A DNA stretch of 41,872 bases, taken from positions 1 through 41,872 of the forward strand of contig CAJFMB010000031.1 of assembly GCA_904390925.1 (NCBI GenBank). Direction: 5' to 3'. The DNA is from an uncultured Subdoligranulum sp. (GTDB lineage Bacteria > Bacillota > Clostridia > Oscillospirales > Ruminococcaceae). The notes under the pieces are model-generated. The model worked only from the letters and a program-made list of their open reading frames with translations, had not been told where the DNA came from and searched no databases. Positions 22,659 to 30,781 of the stretch are shown here, piece after piece; the first letter of the stretch is position 1; every line of letters starts with the position of its first letter. The position numbers were made by a program, and so were the translations under genes.

Positions 22659-22745
22659 AGTGCACCCGGAAACCGGCCTTTCCCGCAGCCAGTGCATAAT
22701 TTGCCGCGGCTGCGGCAATGCTAGTGGCGGAAAGGAGGATGTTTC

Positions 22746-22970
22746 ATGTCCTTATTTCGTAAGATCCTGTTGCTGCTCGTCATCGTCGGCGGGCTGAACT
22801 GGGGCATTTACGGCATCTGGGCCTTTGACGCCGTGGGCTGGCTGTTTGGCGGCAGCCTGGGCTGGCTAGCCCGTGCGGTCTTCATTGTGGTGGGTCTGGC
22901 AGCCATCGCACTGATTCCTTCGCTGTTCATGCCGGATTCCCGCGATCACCGCGAGCCCAACGCCCCGTAA
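22746..22970 (+). CDS. DUF378 family small membrane protein
   Basis: A 74-residue protein with two or three hydrophobic segments and the family pattern ILLLLVIVGGLNWGIYGIWAFD near the N-terminus, then WLARAVFIVVGLAAIALIPS and a charged tail. DUF378 (YuzA-like) proteins have no known function. The ATG at 22746 follows AAAGGAGG. It stands alone and ends before a bidirectional terminator shared with the convergent gene. Confidence 0.9.
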   Translation: MSLFRKILLLLVIVGGLNWGIYGIWAFDAVGWLFGGSLGWLARAVFIVVGLAAIALIPSLFMPDSRDHREPNAP

Positions 22971-23111
22971 CCCACCGGACAGGCAAAGGATCGCCTGCCC
23001 TGCGCTGAGGTTGGTGCAAGGGGATTCCCATTGCCCCCTTTCCCCAAATTCAGCGCCTACACAGCCCGCGGGCCGTCACACCCGGGGCGCAAGCCACAAT
23101 TTCATATGCAG

Positions 23112-23156
23112 AAAACCGGGAAAGCGCCGCTGCTGTTTGGCGTTTTCCCGGTTTTC
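23112..23156. terminator. Bidirectional terminator
   Basis: Long stem AAAACCGGGAAAGCGCC / GGCGTTTTCCCGGTTTT with a ten-base loop, placed between two convergent genes, with T-rich flanks on both strands. Confidence 0.8.
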
Positions 23157-23158
23157 GC

Positions 23159-23425
23159 TTATCCGTGGGTTTCCTGTTTGATTTGCTGCAGCAGGTGCCG
23201 GCAAATCTCGGCGTCACGCTGCTTCACATACACCCGGTAAAGCCGGGCCATGTCAGGCCGTTCGCCAAAGCCGCCCCGCAGCCGCGCCTGATCGGCGCGC
23301 TGGTCCAGCTCGGCAGTGTCATACCAGATTCCCTTTTGGTCCAGCAGACGGCAGATGCGCTGCTGCTCCTCGACGGAATATCCCATGTAAAGGCAAATCT
23401 GGCCGAAATGAAAGGAAAACCGCAT
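23159..23425 (-). CDS. Small protein, unknown function
   Basis: An 88-residue soluble protein. The ATG at 23425 follows GGGGGAGGCG. The chain reads as two helical halves (VEEQQRICRLLDQKGIWYD and ADIC-type helix DAEICRHLLQQIKQETHG) with an aromatic N-terminus (FSFHFGQICLYMGY). I do not recognise it. It has its own promoter and is divergent from the SpoIIID gene. Confidence 0.65.
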   Translation of the reverse strand: MRFSFHFGQICLYMGYSVEEQQRICRLLDQKGIWYDTAELDQRADQARLRGGFGERPDMARLYRVYVKQRDAEICRHLLQQIKQETHG

Positions 23426-23458
23426 GTTGGACGCCTCCCCCTGTTTTGTGTTTGTTTC

Positions 23459-23487
23459 AGTATACCATCTTCCGGCCGGTTTGACCA
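23459..23487 (-). promoter_or_regulatory. Promoter of the 88-residue gene
   Basis: Extended -10 TGGTATACT (-10 at 23459-23464) with TGGTCA 17 bases upstream on the minus strand. The same TGGTATACTG core occurs at 10402 and 26322. Confidence 0.55.
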
Positions 23488-23566
23488 GCGTTCTATCCCC
23501 TGCGGGCGTCGCATAGGGTTTGGCAGAAGCCTTTGCGGAACTATGGCACAAAAGGGAGGGGCGTGC

Positions 23567-23875
23567 ATGAGGACAGGCGATGCGGACGAGCGTGCGATGG
23601 AGATTGGAAGATATATCGCCGGCAGCGGGGCCACGGTGCGGGCCACAGCCGCAGTGTTCGGGGTGAGCAAAAGCACGGTCTGGAAGGACCAGAGCAAGCT
23701 GCGCCGGCAGGCCCCCGCTTTGTGGCGGGAGGTACAGCGGGTATTGCAGAAGAACAAGGCGGAGCGGCATCTGCGGGGCGGCGAGGCCACCCGGCGCAAG
23801 TTTTTGCACCAGAGCCCGTCGCACCCGCCCGATCCGGCCGCAAGGTCTTGCACAGCCCCTGCACAGCCTGTATAA
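23567..23875 (+). CDS. spoIIID: Sporulation transcription factor SpoIIID
   Basis: A 102-residue protein closely matching SpoIIID: IGRYIAGSGATVRATAAVFG, the recognition helix VSKSTVWKD, and the basic C-terminal DNA contact RHLRGGEATRRKF (67-79). SpoIIID acts in the mother cell during sporulation, turning sigma-E and sigma-K genes on or off. The ATG at 23567 follows AAAGGGAGGGG. The last 20 residues (Pro/Ser/Ala-rich) are unlike the Bacillus protein, and the next promoter overlaps them. Its presence suggests a spore-forming ancestry; whether this organism still sporulates cannot be told here. Confidence 0.9.
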   Translation: MRTGDADERAMEIGRYIAGSGATVRATAAVFGVSKSTVWKDQSKLRRQAPALWREVQRVLQKNKAERHLRGGEATRRKFLHQSPSHPPDPAARSCTAPAQPV

Positions 23876-23876
23876 T
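23848..23876 (+). promoter_or_regulatory. Promoter of the dCMP deaminase gene
   Basis: TTGCAC (23848-23853) and TATAAT (23871-23876) with a 17-base spacer, overlapping the 3' end of the SpoIIID gene. Confidence 0.75.
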
Positions 23877-23910
23877 GTGTGTAAATCCATATGGTATCTG
23901 ATTCCGGTGC

Positions 23911-23932
23911 TGTCCTGCACCGATGCAGGACA
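23911..23932 (+). promoter_or_regulatory. Hairpin in the dCMP deaminase 5' leader
   Basis: A perfect nine-base-pair stem TGTCCTGCA / TGCAGGACA with loop CCGA lies about 28 bases before the start codon. It may stabilise the mRNA or act as an operator; no T-run follows, so it is not a terminator. Confidence 0.4.
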
Positions 23933-23959
23933 GAGACCGCGCCAGAAAGGTCGTGTAAC

Positions 23960-24439
23960 ATGAAACGCAAGGACTATATCAGCTGGGATGAGTACTTCAT
24001 GGGCATCGCGCTGCTCTCGGCCATGCGCTCCAAGGACAACAACAGCCAGGTGGGGGCCTGCATCGTCAGCCCGGAGAACAAAATCCTGTCGCTGGGCTAC
24101 AACGGTATGCCCATCGGCTGCAACGACGACGACATGCCCTGGGAGCGGGAGGGCGACCCGCTGGAAACCAAGTACATGTACGTCTGCCATGCTGAGCTGA
24201 ACGCCATTCTCAACTCGGCCCACAGCAACCTCAAGGGGGCGCGGGTGTATGTGACGCTGTTCCCCTGCAATGAGTGCGCCAAGGCCATCATCCAGAGCGG
24301 CATCAAGGAGATCATCTACTACTCCGACAAATACCACGACGAGCCGTTGAGCATCGCCAGCCGCAAGCTGTTCAACATGACCGGCGTCAAATACCGTGCC
24401 TATCATCCCAGCGGCCGGGAACTGACGCTGCACGTGTAA
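23960..24439 (+). CDS. dCMP deaminase
   Basis: A 159-residue cytidine/deoxycytidylate deaminase that converts dCMP to dUMP for thymidylate synthesis. Zinc and catalytic motifs are H77-A-E79 and PC103NEC106, with the substrate-side pattern SKDNNSQVGACIVSPENKIL and LGYNGMP typical of the ComEB/dCMP deaminase family. The ATG at 23960 lacks a strong ribosome site (AAAGGTCGTGTAAC). It is a single-gene unit ending at a strong terminator. Confidence 0.93.
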   Translation: MKRKDYISWDEYFMGIALLSAMRSKDNNSQVGACIVSPENKILSLGYNGMPIGCNDDDMPWEREGDPLETKYMYVCHAELNAILNSAHSNLKGARVYVTLFPCNECAKAIIQSGIKEIIYYSDKYHDEPLSIASRKLFNMTGVKYRAYHPSGRELTLHV

Positions 24440-24484
24440 GGCCGCCAGGTCTTTCGGGATTGCGAATACCGACAACAAGAAGCA

Positions 24485-24518
24485 AGGCAGAAGCCGGGAA
24501 ACCGGCTTCTGCCTTTTT
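24485..24518 (+). terminator. Terminator after dCMP deaminase
   Basis: Stem AGGCAGAAGCCGG / CCGGCTTCTGCCT with a GAAA loop followed by TTTTT. Ideal intrinsic terminator; it also sits next to the end of the convergent cca gene. Confidence 0.92.
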
Positions 24519-24519
24519 G

Positions 24520-25893
24520 TCATTGTGGTGCGTTTTGTGCCAGGTCGGCCAGTGCCGCCAGCAGCGCAGGCCGCTCATTGGACAGGGTTCCCGTCATGAC
24601 CCGCTGCAACAGAGTGTCAAGAGCCTGTCCCACCGCCGGGCCGGGGCGGATGCCCGCCGACAGGGCGTCTCCGCCACCCACTTTCAGCTGGCGCAGTGAA
24701 TAGCAGCCGGTGCGGGCCAGCCGGTGCATCCGCGCCGCAAAGCTGTCCACCTCGGCACGGCGGGCCGCCACCGCAGCGTTTGCCGCATGGGCATCCAGGT
24801 CCGCCTGTTTGACCGCGCACAGCCGGGCCAGCCAGCTTTCCCCGTGCTGTCCCAGCAGCCGCAGAATCTCCGGTTCGGTGTCCGGCAGTGGTGCGTCGTG
24901 GACGCCCACCAGGCTGACCACCTCCTGCCGCAGGGCATTGGGTGCCTTCAGCCGGCGCAGGATATCATTCGCCAGGCGGGCGCCCCGCTGGTTGTGCCCC
25001 GGAAAGTGGGCGGCACCGTCCGCCCCCTCCACACGACAGAGGGGTTTGGCCATGTCGTGCAGCAGCGTTGTCCAGCGCAGGATGCGCCGCGACCCGGGGT
25101 CCTGGTCCTGCTGTACCGCCCCCACCGCCACCGCCGTGTGCTGCCACACGTCATAGCAGTGCCATTTTCCCGGCTGAGTGCAGCCGATGCAGGGGTCCAC
25201 CTCCGGGATAGCCCCGGCCAGAATCCGACCATACCTTTCCAGCACCCGGCCGGCCGCCGGGCTGTTGAGCAGACGGTCCAGCTCGGCAAAAATCCGCTCT
25301 TCCGACACCGTCTGCACTGTGTTCCGCAGCCGCTGCGCCGCGGCCTCGGTGGCAGGATCAATGGAAAAATCCAGCTGCGCCGCAAAGCGGATGGCCCGCA
25401 GAATGCGCAGCGCGTCCTCGGCAAAGCGGGCGTCCGGGTCCCCGACGCACCGGATGACCCGGGCTTGCAGATCCCGCTGCCCGCCAAAGCAGTCCACCAG
25501 TCCGGAATCGGGGTGCCAGGCCATGGCATTGACGGTAAAGTCCCGCCGGGCCAGATCCTGTTTCACCCCCGGCACAAAGCAAACCGCATCCGGGTGTCGA
25601 TGGTCGGCATACGCGCCGTCCACCCGGAAGGTGGTGATCTCGTAGGGTTTGCCTGCAAGCACCACCGCCACCGTCCCGTGTTTCAGGCCGGTCAGCAGCA
25701 GACGCTGCCCCGCAAAGACGGTCCGGGTCTGTTCCGGCAGGGCGCCGGTGCAGATGTCCCAGTCCCCGGGTGTGCGCCCCAGCAGGCTGTCCCGCACGCA
25801 GCCCCCCACCACATAGGCGGGATAGCCGGCCCGGTTCAGCTGCCGCAGCAGCCAGGCAACATCCTTCGGCAGGGAAATGGCTGCCGCACTCAT
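24520..25893 (-). CDS. cca: CCA-adding tRNA nucleotidyltransferase
   Basis: A 457-residue class II nucleotidyltransferase that adds or repairs the tRNA CCA end. The catalytic head has YVVGGCVRDSLLG and GDWDICTG (metal-binding Asp44 and Asp46), then RRDFTVNAM and the neck region EDALRILRAIRFAAQ with EERIFAEL. The C-terminal half holds an HD-type motif (LLHDMAKP) as in the longer Firmicutes form, which may have phosphatase activity. I chose ATG 25893, which overlaps the upstream stop (ATGA); an ATG at 25908 is also possible. The tRNA genes in this window already encode CCA, so repair is the more likely role for them. Confidence 0.93.
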   Translation of the reverse strand: MSAAAISLPKDVAWLLRQLNRAGYPAYVVGGCVRDSLLGRTPGDWDICTGALPEQTRTVFAGQRLLLTGLKHGTVAVVLAGKPYEITTFRVDGAYADHRHPDAVCFVPGVKQDLARRDFTVNAMAWHPDSGLVDCFGGQRDLQARVIRCVGDPDARFAEDALRILRAIRFAAQLDFSIDPATEAAAQRLRNTVQTVSEERIFAELDRLLNSPAAGRVLERYGRILAGAIPEVDPCIGCTQPGKWHCYDVWQHTAVAVGAVQQDQDPGSRRILRWTTLLHDMAKPLCRVEGADGAAHFPGHNQRGARLANDILRRLKAPNALRQEVVSLVGVHDAPLPDTEPEILRLLGQHGESWLARLCAVKQADLDAHAANAAVAARRAEVDSFAARMHRLARTGCYSLRQLKVGGGDALSAGIRPGPAVGQALDTLLQRVMTGTLSNERPALLAALADLAQNAPQ

Positions 25894-26282
25894 TCCGCCG
25901 GCCGCCATTCCTCGGCCAGATCCACCAGGCAGGCCACACAGTCGCCCTCCTGCTGCAGGGTCGCCACCTTTTCCCGGGCCGCGTCGGCATCCGGCATCCA
26001 GGTGACCAGGAAGAAGTTTTCCGCCGGGACACCGTAATAGACCCAGGTTCCATCCGCCCGGACCAGATCCTCAATGTGGTCCAGCTGTTCGCCGTCCACC
26101 AGGCCCTGGCCCTCCTCGGCGTAGATCATCTCCGGCTGAATCTGAATGGAGTTGATGACATTGATGCTGCTGGTAATATAGCTGTCGCGGTCGGTTGCCT
26201 TGTCCCCGGCGCGCCAGGCACTGGCAAACGCCTTAATCAGAAGCTCCCGTACCTCCAGCATCGAATCTCCTGCGGTATACAT
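25890..26282 (-). CDS. Unknown conserved-looking protein coupled to cca
   Basis: A 130-residue soluble acidic protein. ATG 26282 follows GGGAGGAATCATT. The chain alternates helices and strands (MLEVRELLIKAFASAWRAGD; NFFLVTWMPDADAAREKVAT) with no recognised motif. Four-base overlap with cca shows translational coupling, so a link to tRNA or RNA processing is possible but not shown. Confidence 0.7.
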   Translation of the reverse strand: MYTAGDSMLEVRELLIKAFASAWRAGDKATDRDSYITSSINVINSIQIQPEMIYAEEGQGLVDGEQLDHIEDLVRADGTWVYYGVPAENFFLVTWMPDADAAREKVATLQQEGDCVACLVDLAEEWRPAE

Positions 26283-26321
26283 AATGATTCCTCCCAGAAC
26301 GAACAAAGGTTTGCGGTTTTC

Positions 26322-26327
26322 AGTATA
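26322..26327 (-). promoter_or_regulatory. Extended -10 promoter of the cca operon
   Basis: TGTGGTATACT on the minus strand (-10 TATACT with upstream TGG). The -35 zone reads TGGGCA, a weak match. Start of transcription would be near 26315, about 33 bases before the first gene. Confidence 0.55.
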
Positions 26328-26448
26328 CCACAAAACCGCCGTTCTGCCCACTGATTTCCGGCGAAAACAGGGCGGCTGCAGCACCTTTGTTTTTCTTTGG
26401 CAAAGGATGTGAAATTTCCGGTTTCCCCCGCCCGGACCACCGGCGCGG

Positions 26449-26478
26449 TTGACGGAACCCCCTGTGCCAGCCTATACT
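26449..26478 (+). promoter_or_regulatory. degV-family gene promoter
   Basis: TTGACG (26449-26454) and TATACT (26473-26478) with an 18-base spacer, about 50 bases before the start codon. Confidence 0.75.
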
Positions 26479-26526
26479 AAAAAGAAACAATGGTCCCCCA
26501 TTCCAATAAAAATCAGGAGGCGTTAT

Positions 26527-27366
26527 ATGTCCTGGATGATCGTTTCGGATACCTCGTGTGAGATTCGTGACATGGAAAACCTGTACCCCGGTGTGCAGTT
26601 CGGTCTGGTGCCCTTCAAGATCCGTGTGGGAGAGCGGGAGTTTGTCGACCTGCCCACGCTGAGCGTACACCAGATGCTGAAGGCCATGACCGAGTACAAA
26701 GGCGGCAGTTCCACCGCCTGCCCCAGTCCCGAGGAGTGGGCCGAGCAGTTTTTGAAGGCGGACAACGTGATTGCCATCACCATCAGCCACAATCTGTCCG
26801 GCAGCTACAATGCCGCCCAGAGTGCCCGGGAGATGGTGCTGGACGAGTATCCGGACAAAAACATCTTCATTCTGGATACCCTGAGCTGCGCCGGCGCACT
26901 GGCGGAGGCCGCGGCTCTGGCCAACCGGCTGATTGGCGAAGGTCTGAACTTTGAGAAAGTCTGCCGTGCCCTGACCGATCATAACGACGCCGGACACATC
27001 CTGTTTGCCCTGGCCAGCTTTGAGAACCTGGCCAAAGCCGGGCGGGTCAGCCGTGTGGTGGGCTTTATCGCCGGGGCCCTCAACATGCGGGTGCTGGGCC
27101 GCCGCACCCCCGATGGAAAGATCGACTTTTTCTACAAGACTCGCGGCGAGACCCGGGTGCTGGCCCGCATTCTGGAGCAGATGGACCAGGACGGCTTTGA
27201 CGGCAGCCGCACCGTGCGCATCAGCCACTGCGGGAACGAGCAGGCCGCCGGCCTGCTGGAGCACGGCATCCACGCCAAGTGGCCCCAGGCGGAGGTGGTC
27301 GTTACCCCCTGCGCCGGCCTGTGCAGCTTTTACGCGCAGGACCAGGGCATTATTTTGACCTACTGA
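26527..27366 (+). CDS. DegV family fatty-acid-binding protein
   Basis: A 279-residue DegV protein. Typical features are the N-terminal MIVSDTSCEI, GGSSTACPSPEEW, the ISHNLSGSYNAAQSAREMV motif and LDTLSCAGALAEAA, and the C-terminal CGNEQAAGLLEHGI and TPCAGLCSFYAQDQGI. DegV/FakB proteins bind a fatty acid for phosphorylation by FakA; no fakA is nearby. ATG 26527 follows AGGAGG. Single-gene unit between its promoter and a strong terminator. Confidence 0.92.
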   Translation: MSWMIVSDTSCEIRDMENLYPGVQFGLVPFKIRVGEREFVDLPTLSVHQMLKAMTEYKGGSSTACPSPEEWAEQFLKADNVIAITISHNLSGSYNAAQSAREMVLDEYPDKNIFILDTLSCAGALAEAAALANRLIGEGLNFEKVCRALTDHNDAGHILFALASFENLAKAGRVSRVVGFIAGALNMRVLGRRTPDGKIDFFYKTRGETRVLARILEQMDQDGFDGSRTVRISHCGNEQAAGLLEHGIHAKWPQAEVVVTPCAGLCSFYAQDQGIILTY

Positions 27367-27405
27367 GCGTTTTCCGTCTGCCGTTCGTATTGTCAAAAAA
27401 ACAGG

Positions 27406-27454
27406 AAGGCCGTCTCCGCGGCCCGGCTTTCCGGGCGCCGCGGAGACGGCCTTT
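27406..27454. terminator. Bidirectional terminator
   Basis: A very stable hairpin AAGGCCGTCTCCGCGGC / GCCGCGGAGACGGCCTT between the convergent degV-family and anti-sigma-like genes, with TTTG on the right and TGTTTTTTTG on the minus-strand side. Confidence 0.8.
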
Positions 27455-27479
27455 GTTTGGTTTGTCCGGCCGGGCGGTT

Positions 27480-28721
27480 TTATGCGTTTTCTGCGATCCA
27501 GGCATTCAGCTGCCGGTACAGCTCCTGCGCGTCATAGGGCAGATCCCATCGCTCGGCCGTCATGGAATCGTCCTCGTTGCGGGTCATCAGATAGACCCAT
27601 CGCTCCTGCGCGTTGCTGTCGGTGTTCATCGAGGAAAGCCACGTCTCGCCCACCGCCGGGCCCGACTGTGCCCCCAGGTCCCCGCCTACGCTATAGCTGC
27701 CGTAGACCTGATCGTCCGGGTCGCCGAAGTACCAGCCCGGCCCGATGTCCCGGTACCCTTCCGGCGCTTCCTGCCGGTAAGGGGCGGTCTCGACATTGGT
27801 CTGCGTGCCGATGGCCCGGACCGCTTCCGGGTATTTCTCCATCAGGCTGTGCAGCGCAGACGTATCGGCCCGGTCCTGCCAGCTGACGCCGGAGGACGGC
27901 TTTGCCTGCCATTCGCCAAGGAACGCCTGTGCCGCCGTTGGGTCGGCCTTTGCCGCATCCAGCGGCAGGTCAAATACCAGGTTGACCCCGGCGTAGTCCG
28001 GCTCGGCCGTGATGGCGCCGGTGGCTTCGTCGTAGTGGAAGGCAAAGTTTGAGAAACCGCTGCCGCCGGTGGAGACGCAGAGCACCACGTCCCGGTCGGC
28101 AAAGATCTCCACATTGTCGCAGGCGACCAGCAGGTAGCGCACACCGTCTGCGGTCATGCAGATAGTTTCCACGTGCAGGGTATAAGCCATCGGGTCCAGT
28201 TCCGGGATGGCCAGCACCGGCTGTGCAAAGGTTTCGGACGGGTAAAAGTCATCCGCCGCGTCGGTCACCTCCGGCATGGGGGTGCCGTCGGACTTTCGCA
28301 CCGCCACCACCGCGTAGGTGGTGCCGTTTTCCGGGCCGTCATCGCCCCAGGAACTGTTCCAGTTTTCGGTCAGGTGTTCGCCGGTCACAAGGCCCAGCAG
28401 CGTCACATCGTAGCCGGCGTCGGACTGGGTCTCGTTGACGGCAACGGCTTCGTCCCCTTCAAACAGGGCAGCCACATCGCTTTCTCCCATCGCCTCGGCG
28501 GCCTGAGGCGCGTTCAGCAGTACGCCGGCGGCGTACACGCCGCCGCCCAGGCAGGCGGCCGCCAGTACAACGGCAATGGCAACGGGCAGTTTGCGTTTTT
28601 TCATGTCGGGTTCTCCTTTCGGCAAGCGGGCGGCGCCTGCACACTGCGCCGCCCGGCAGATGGCCTGCCGGTCCAGCCCGTAGGCAGAAAGCGCTTTTTC
28701 CATCAGGTCTTTTTCAGTCAT
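27480..28721 (-). CDS. Membrane-anchored anti-sigma-like protein
   Basis: A 413-residue protein with a short cytoplasmic N-terminus (EKDLMEKALSAYGLDRQAI), one transmembrane helix at about 45-68 (LPVAIAVVLAAACLGGGVYA) and a large extracytoplasmic part rich in Asp, Trp and Gly. The start at 28721 overlaps the sigma factor stop by 8 bases. This layout fits an anti-sigma or signal-sensing partner of the ECF sigma factor; the classic zinc HisCys2 motif is not present, only Cys22 and Cys27. The outer domain contains YAVVAVRKSDGTPMPEV, like DUF4179-type proteins, but I cannot assign it with certainty. Confidence 0.7.
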   Translation of the reverse strand: MTEKDLMEKALSAYGLDRQAICRAAQCAGAARLPKGEPDMKKRKLPVAIAVVLAAACLGGGVYAAGVLLNAPQAAEAMGESDVAALFEGDEAVAVNETQSDAGYDVTLLGLVTGEHLTENWNSSWGDDGPENGTTYAVVAVRKSDGTPMPEVTDAADDFYPSETFAQPVLAIPELDPMAYTLHVETICMTADGVRYLLVACDNVEIFADRDVVLCVSTGGSGFSNFAFHYDEATGAITAEPDYAGVNLVFDLPLDAAKADPTAAQAFLGEWQAKPSSGVSWQDRADTSALHSLMEKYPEAVRAIGTQTNVETAPYRQEAPEGYRDIGPGWYFGDPDDQVYGSYSVGGDLGAQSGPAVGETWLSSMNTDSNAQERWVYLMTRNEDDSMTAERWDLPYDAQELYRQLNAWIAENA

Positions 28722-29283
28722 CTGTGGCACCGTCCTTTGCATACAGTTTTCGCAGTTTTGTCAGTGTTCGGTAAAGCTTTGCCTTGACCGTGGCCTCCTT
28801 CATGCCAAGCGCCCGGGCAGTGTCCCGCAGCGTCATATCCAGCTGAAAATGGCAGACAAAAATTTTCTGCACATCGGCAGGACAGGTTTTCAGGGCAGCG
28901 GCAATCTGATCGGCCAGCATCCGTTCCTCTGCCAGCTGATCCGGCAGAGGAGTTTGCAATGCCAGTCCGGCCACATCCGGGTGGTCGTAGGTCTCGCCGT
29001 CCTCATCGGTCTTCTGCAGCGGCACCAGGGCTGCCAGCCGCTGACGCAGCGTATAAAACCGGCGCAACTTGCTTTTGGCCACATGCCGCACAAAGGCATG
29101 GGGGTCACGCAGATAGGCTGTCCCCTTCTGCGCCAGCACGGCGTAAACCTCGGCATACACTTCCTGCATCAGGTCCGGCAGCTGGGTGGGGTCGGCGCAG
29201 CGGCGGGTCAGGTAAAGCAGGGTCTCGCTGTAGGTCTCGGCATACAGCGTCTCGAAAAAAGGGGTAATGCTCTGAGCGCTCAA
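28714..29283 (-). CDS. ECF-type RNA polymerase sigma factor
   Basis: A 189-residue sigma-70 family protein. Region 2 spans ITPFFETLYAETYSETLLYL to DLMQEVYAEVYAVLAQ and HAFVRHVAKSKLRRFY; region 4 is AALKTCPADVQKIFVCHFQL with the helix-turn-helix LRDTARALGMKEATVKAKLY. The start is probably the TTG at 29283 with AGAGG eight bases upstream; no ATG gives a sensible N-terminus. Co-expressed with the membrane protein that follows, which likely controls it. Confidence 0.82.
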   Translation of the reverse strand: MSAQSITPFFETLYAETYSETLLYLTRRCADPTQLPDLMQEVYAEVYAVLAQKGTAYLRDPHAFVRHVAKSKLRRFYTLRQRLAALVPLQKTDEDGETYDHPDVAGLALQTPLPDQLAEERMLADQIAAALKTCPADVQKIFVCHFQLDMTLRDTARALGMKEATVKAKLYRTLTKLRKLYAKDGATDD

Positions 29284-29355
29284 TCCTTTCACCTCTTTCA
29301 CCCTGTTTGTGTCCCGGTACCGGCATTTGGTTGCAGCTTTTCCGATTTTCTGCAC

Positions 29356-29391
29356 AAAAAACGGGCAGGCAGCCTTTCGGCTGTCTGCCCG
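29356..29391 (-). terminator. murC terminator
   Basis: On the minus strand a stem CGGGCAGACAGCC / GGCTGCCTGCCCG with a GAAA loop and a run of six T. It lies between the murC stop and the sigma factor gene, so the two are separate transcription units. Confidence 0.9.
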
Positions 29392-29407
29392 GACAAAGCG
29401 GAAAAAA

Positions 29408-30781
29408 TTATGCTTCCACCATCATATCGGCGGCCTTGTACAGATCGCCGCAGCTCATGCAGACCACCAGGTCCCCCTTGCGGGCGTTGGTCTTGACCCA
29501 GTCGGCAGCCTCCTTCAGGCCGCCCACCACAACACTGCCGGGGATTTTGGCCGCCAGGTCCTCACTGCGGACACTGCCGTCGTCCACCTCGCGGCTGCCC
29601 ATGATGGGAAGCAGCACCACCTGATCGGCGGTGGACAGCACCTTGGCAAAGTCCTGCATCAGGGCCTTGGTGCGGGTGTAGGTAAACGGCTGATGTACCG
29701 CAATGACACGGTCATAGCCCAGTTCACGGGCGGTCTTGAGGGTGGCGGCCAGCTCGGTGGGATGGTGGGCATAGTCGTCCACAATCACAGCACCGTTGCA
29801 CTCGCCCTTGATCTCAAAGCGGCGGCCCATTCCCTTGAAGCTTTCCGCAGCGCGCTCGGCATCGGCAGGCTTCAGGCCCAGCGGCCAGACACAGCAGCAC
29901 ATGGCCAGCGCATTGTAGATATTGTGGTAGCCCGGAACATTCAGGCGCAGGTGGGCAAAGTGGTCGCCCAGTTCCTCCACGTCGAACTCAAAAAAGCCGG
30001 GACGGTATTCCTGGATATTGACGGCGCGGAAACGGGCGTCGTTCTCGATGCCGAAGGAGAGCACCGGACGGTCAATGGTGTTCATCACGTCCAGCGTGTT
30101 GGCATCGTCCAGATTGAACACCACCGTATGGGACAGCAGAGCGAACTTCTGGAAAGCCAGCTTCAGCTTGCCCATGGTATGGTAGTATTCCAGGTGATCG
30201 TTGTCAATGTTCAGAATCACGCCGACCGTGGGGGTCAGGTGCAGGAAGGTCTCGCTGTATTCGCAGGCCTCCACCACAATGGATTCCTTGCTGCCTGCCT
30301 TGCCGTAGCCGTCAATCAGGGGCAGCTTGCCGCCGATGACTGCGGCGGGGTCCTTGCCGGCCAGCTCCAGCATGGTGGTGATCATACCGGTGGTGGTGGT
30401 TTTGCCGTGGGTGCCTGCCACTGCCACACTGCGGCGGTACAGCCGGGAGACATAGCCCAGCAGCACCGAGCGCTCCACAGTGGGGATGCCGTGCTGTTCT
30501 GCGGCGATGCGCTCCGGGTTGTCCTCATGGATGGCAGCGCTGTAAACAACCAGCTGCGCGTTGCCCAGATTCTGCGCATTATGGCCGATGGTCACGGTCA
30601 TCCCCATGGCACGTTCGGACACCGTGATCTTGGTTTCCTCCACGTCGCTGCCGGTCAGGGAATAGCCGCGGGCATGCAGGATCTGGATGAGCGGAAACAT
30701 CCCAGAACCACCGCAGCCGATAAAATGGATGCGCTCCACGCCCTCCAGCAGTTTGGGGTTGTAGCTATTATAATAAGCCAT
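29408..30781 (-). CDS. murC: UDP-N-acetylmuramate--L-alanine ligase
   Basis: A 457-residue Mur ligase that adds L-Ala to UDP-MurNAc in peptidoglycan synthesis. The N-terminal Rossmann part has IHFIGCGGSGM, the ATP loop is AGTHGKTTT (122-130), the central domain has the metal-ligand region VVEACEYSETFL and NIDNDHLEYY, and the C-terminal domain carries VDDYAHHPTEL and FQPFTYTRT-like VHQPFTYTRTKAL. Full length. The ATG follows GATGAGGTGACGACCG. It is followed by its own terminator. Confidence 0.96.
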   Translation of the reverse strand: MAYYNSYNPKLLEGVERIHFIGCGGSGMFPLIQILHARGYSLTGSDVEETKITVSERAMGMTVTIGHNAQNLGNAQLVVYSAAIHEDNPERIAAEQHGIPTVERSVLLGYVSRLYRRSVAVAGTHGKTTTTGMITTMLELAGKDPAAVIGGKLPLIDGYGKAGSKESIVVEACEYSETFLHLTPTVGVILNIDNDHLEYYHTMGKLKLAFQKFALLSHTVVFNLDDANTLDVMNTIDRPVLSFGIENDARFRAVNIQEYRPGFFEFDVEELGDHFAHLRLNVPGYHNIYNALAMCCCVWPLGLKPADAERAAESFKGMGRRFEIKGECNGAVIVDDYAHHPTELAATLKTARELGYDRVIAVHQPFTYTRTKALMQDFAKVLSTADQVVLLPIMGSREVDDGSVRSEDLAAKIPGSVVVGGLKEAADWVKTNARKGDLVVCMSCGDLYKAADMMVEA

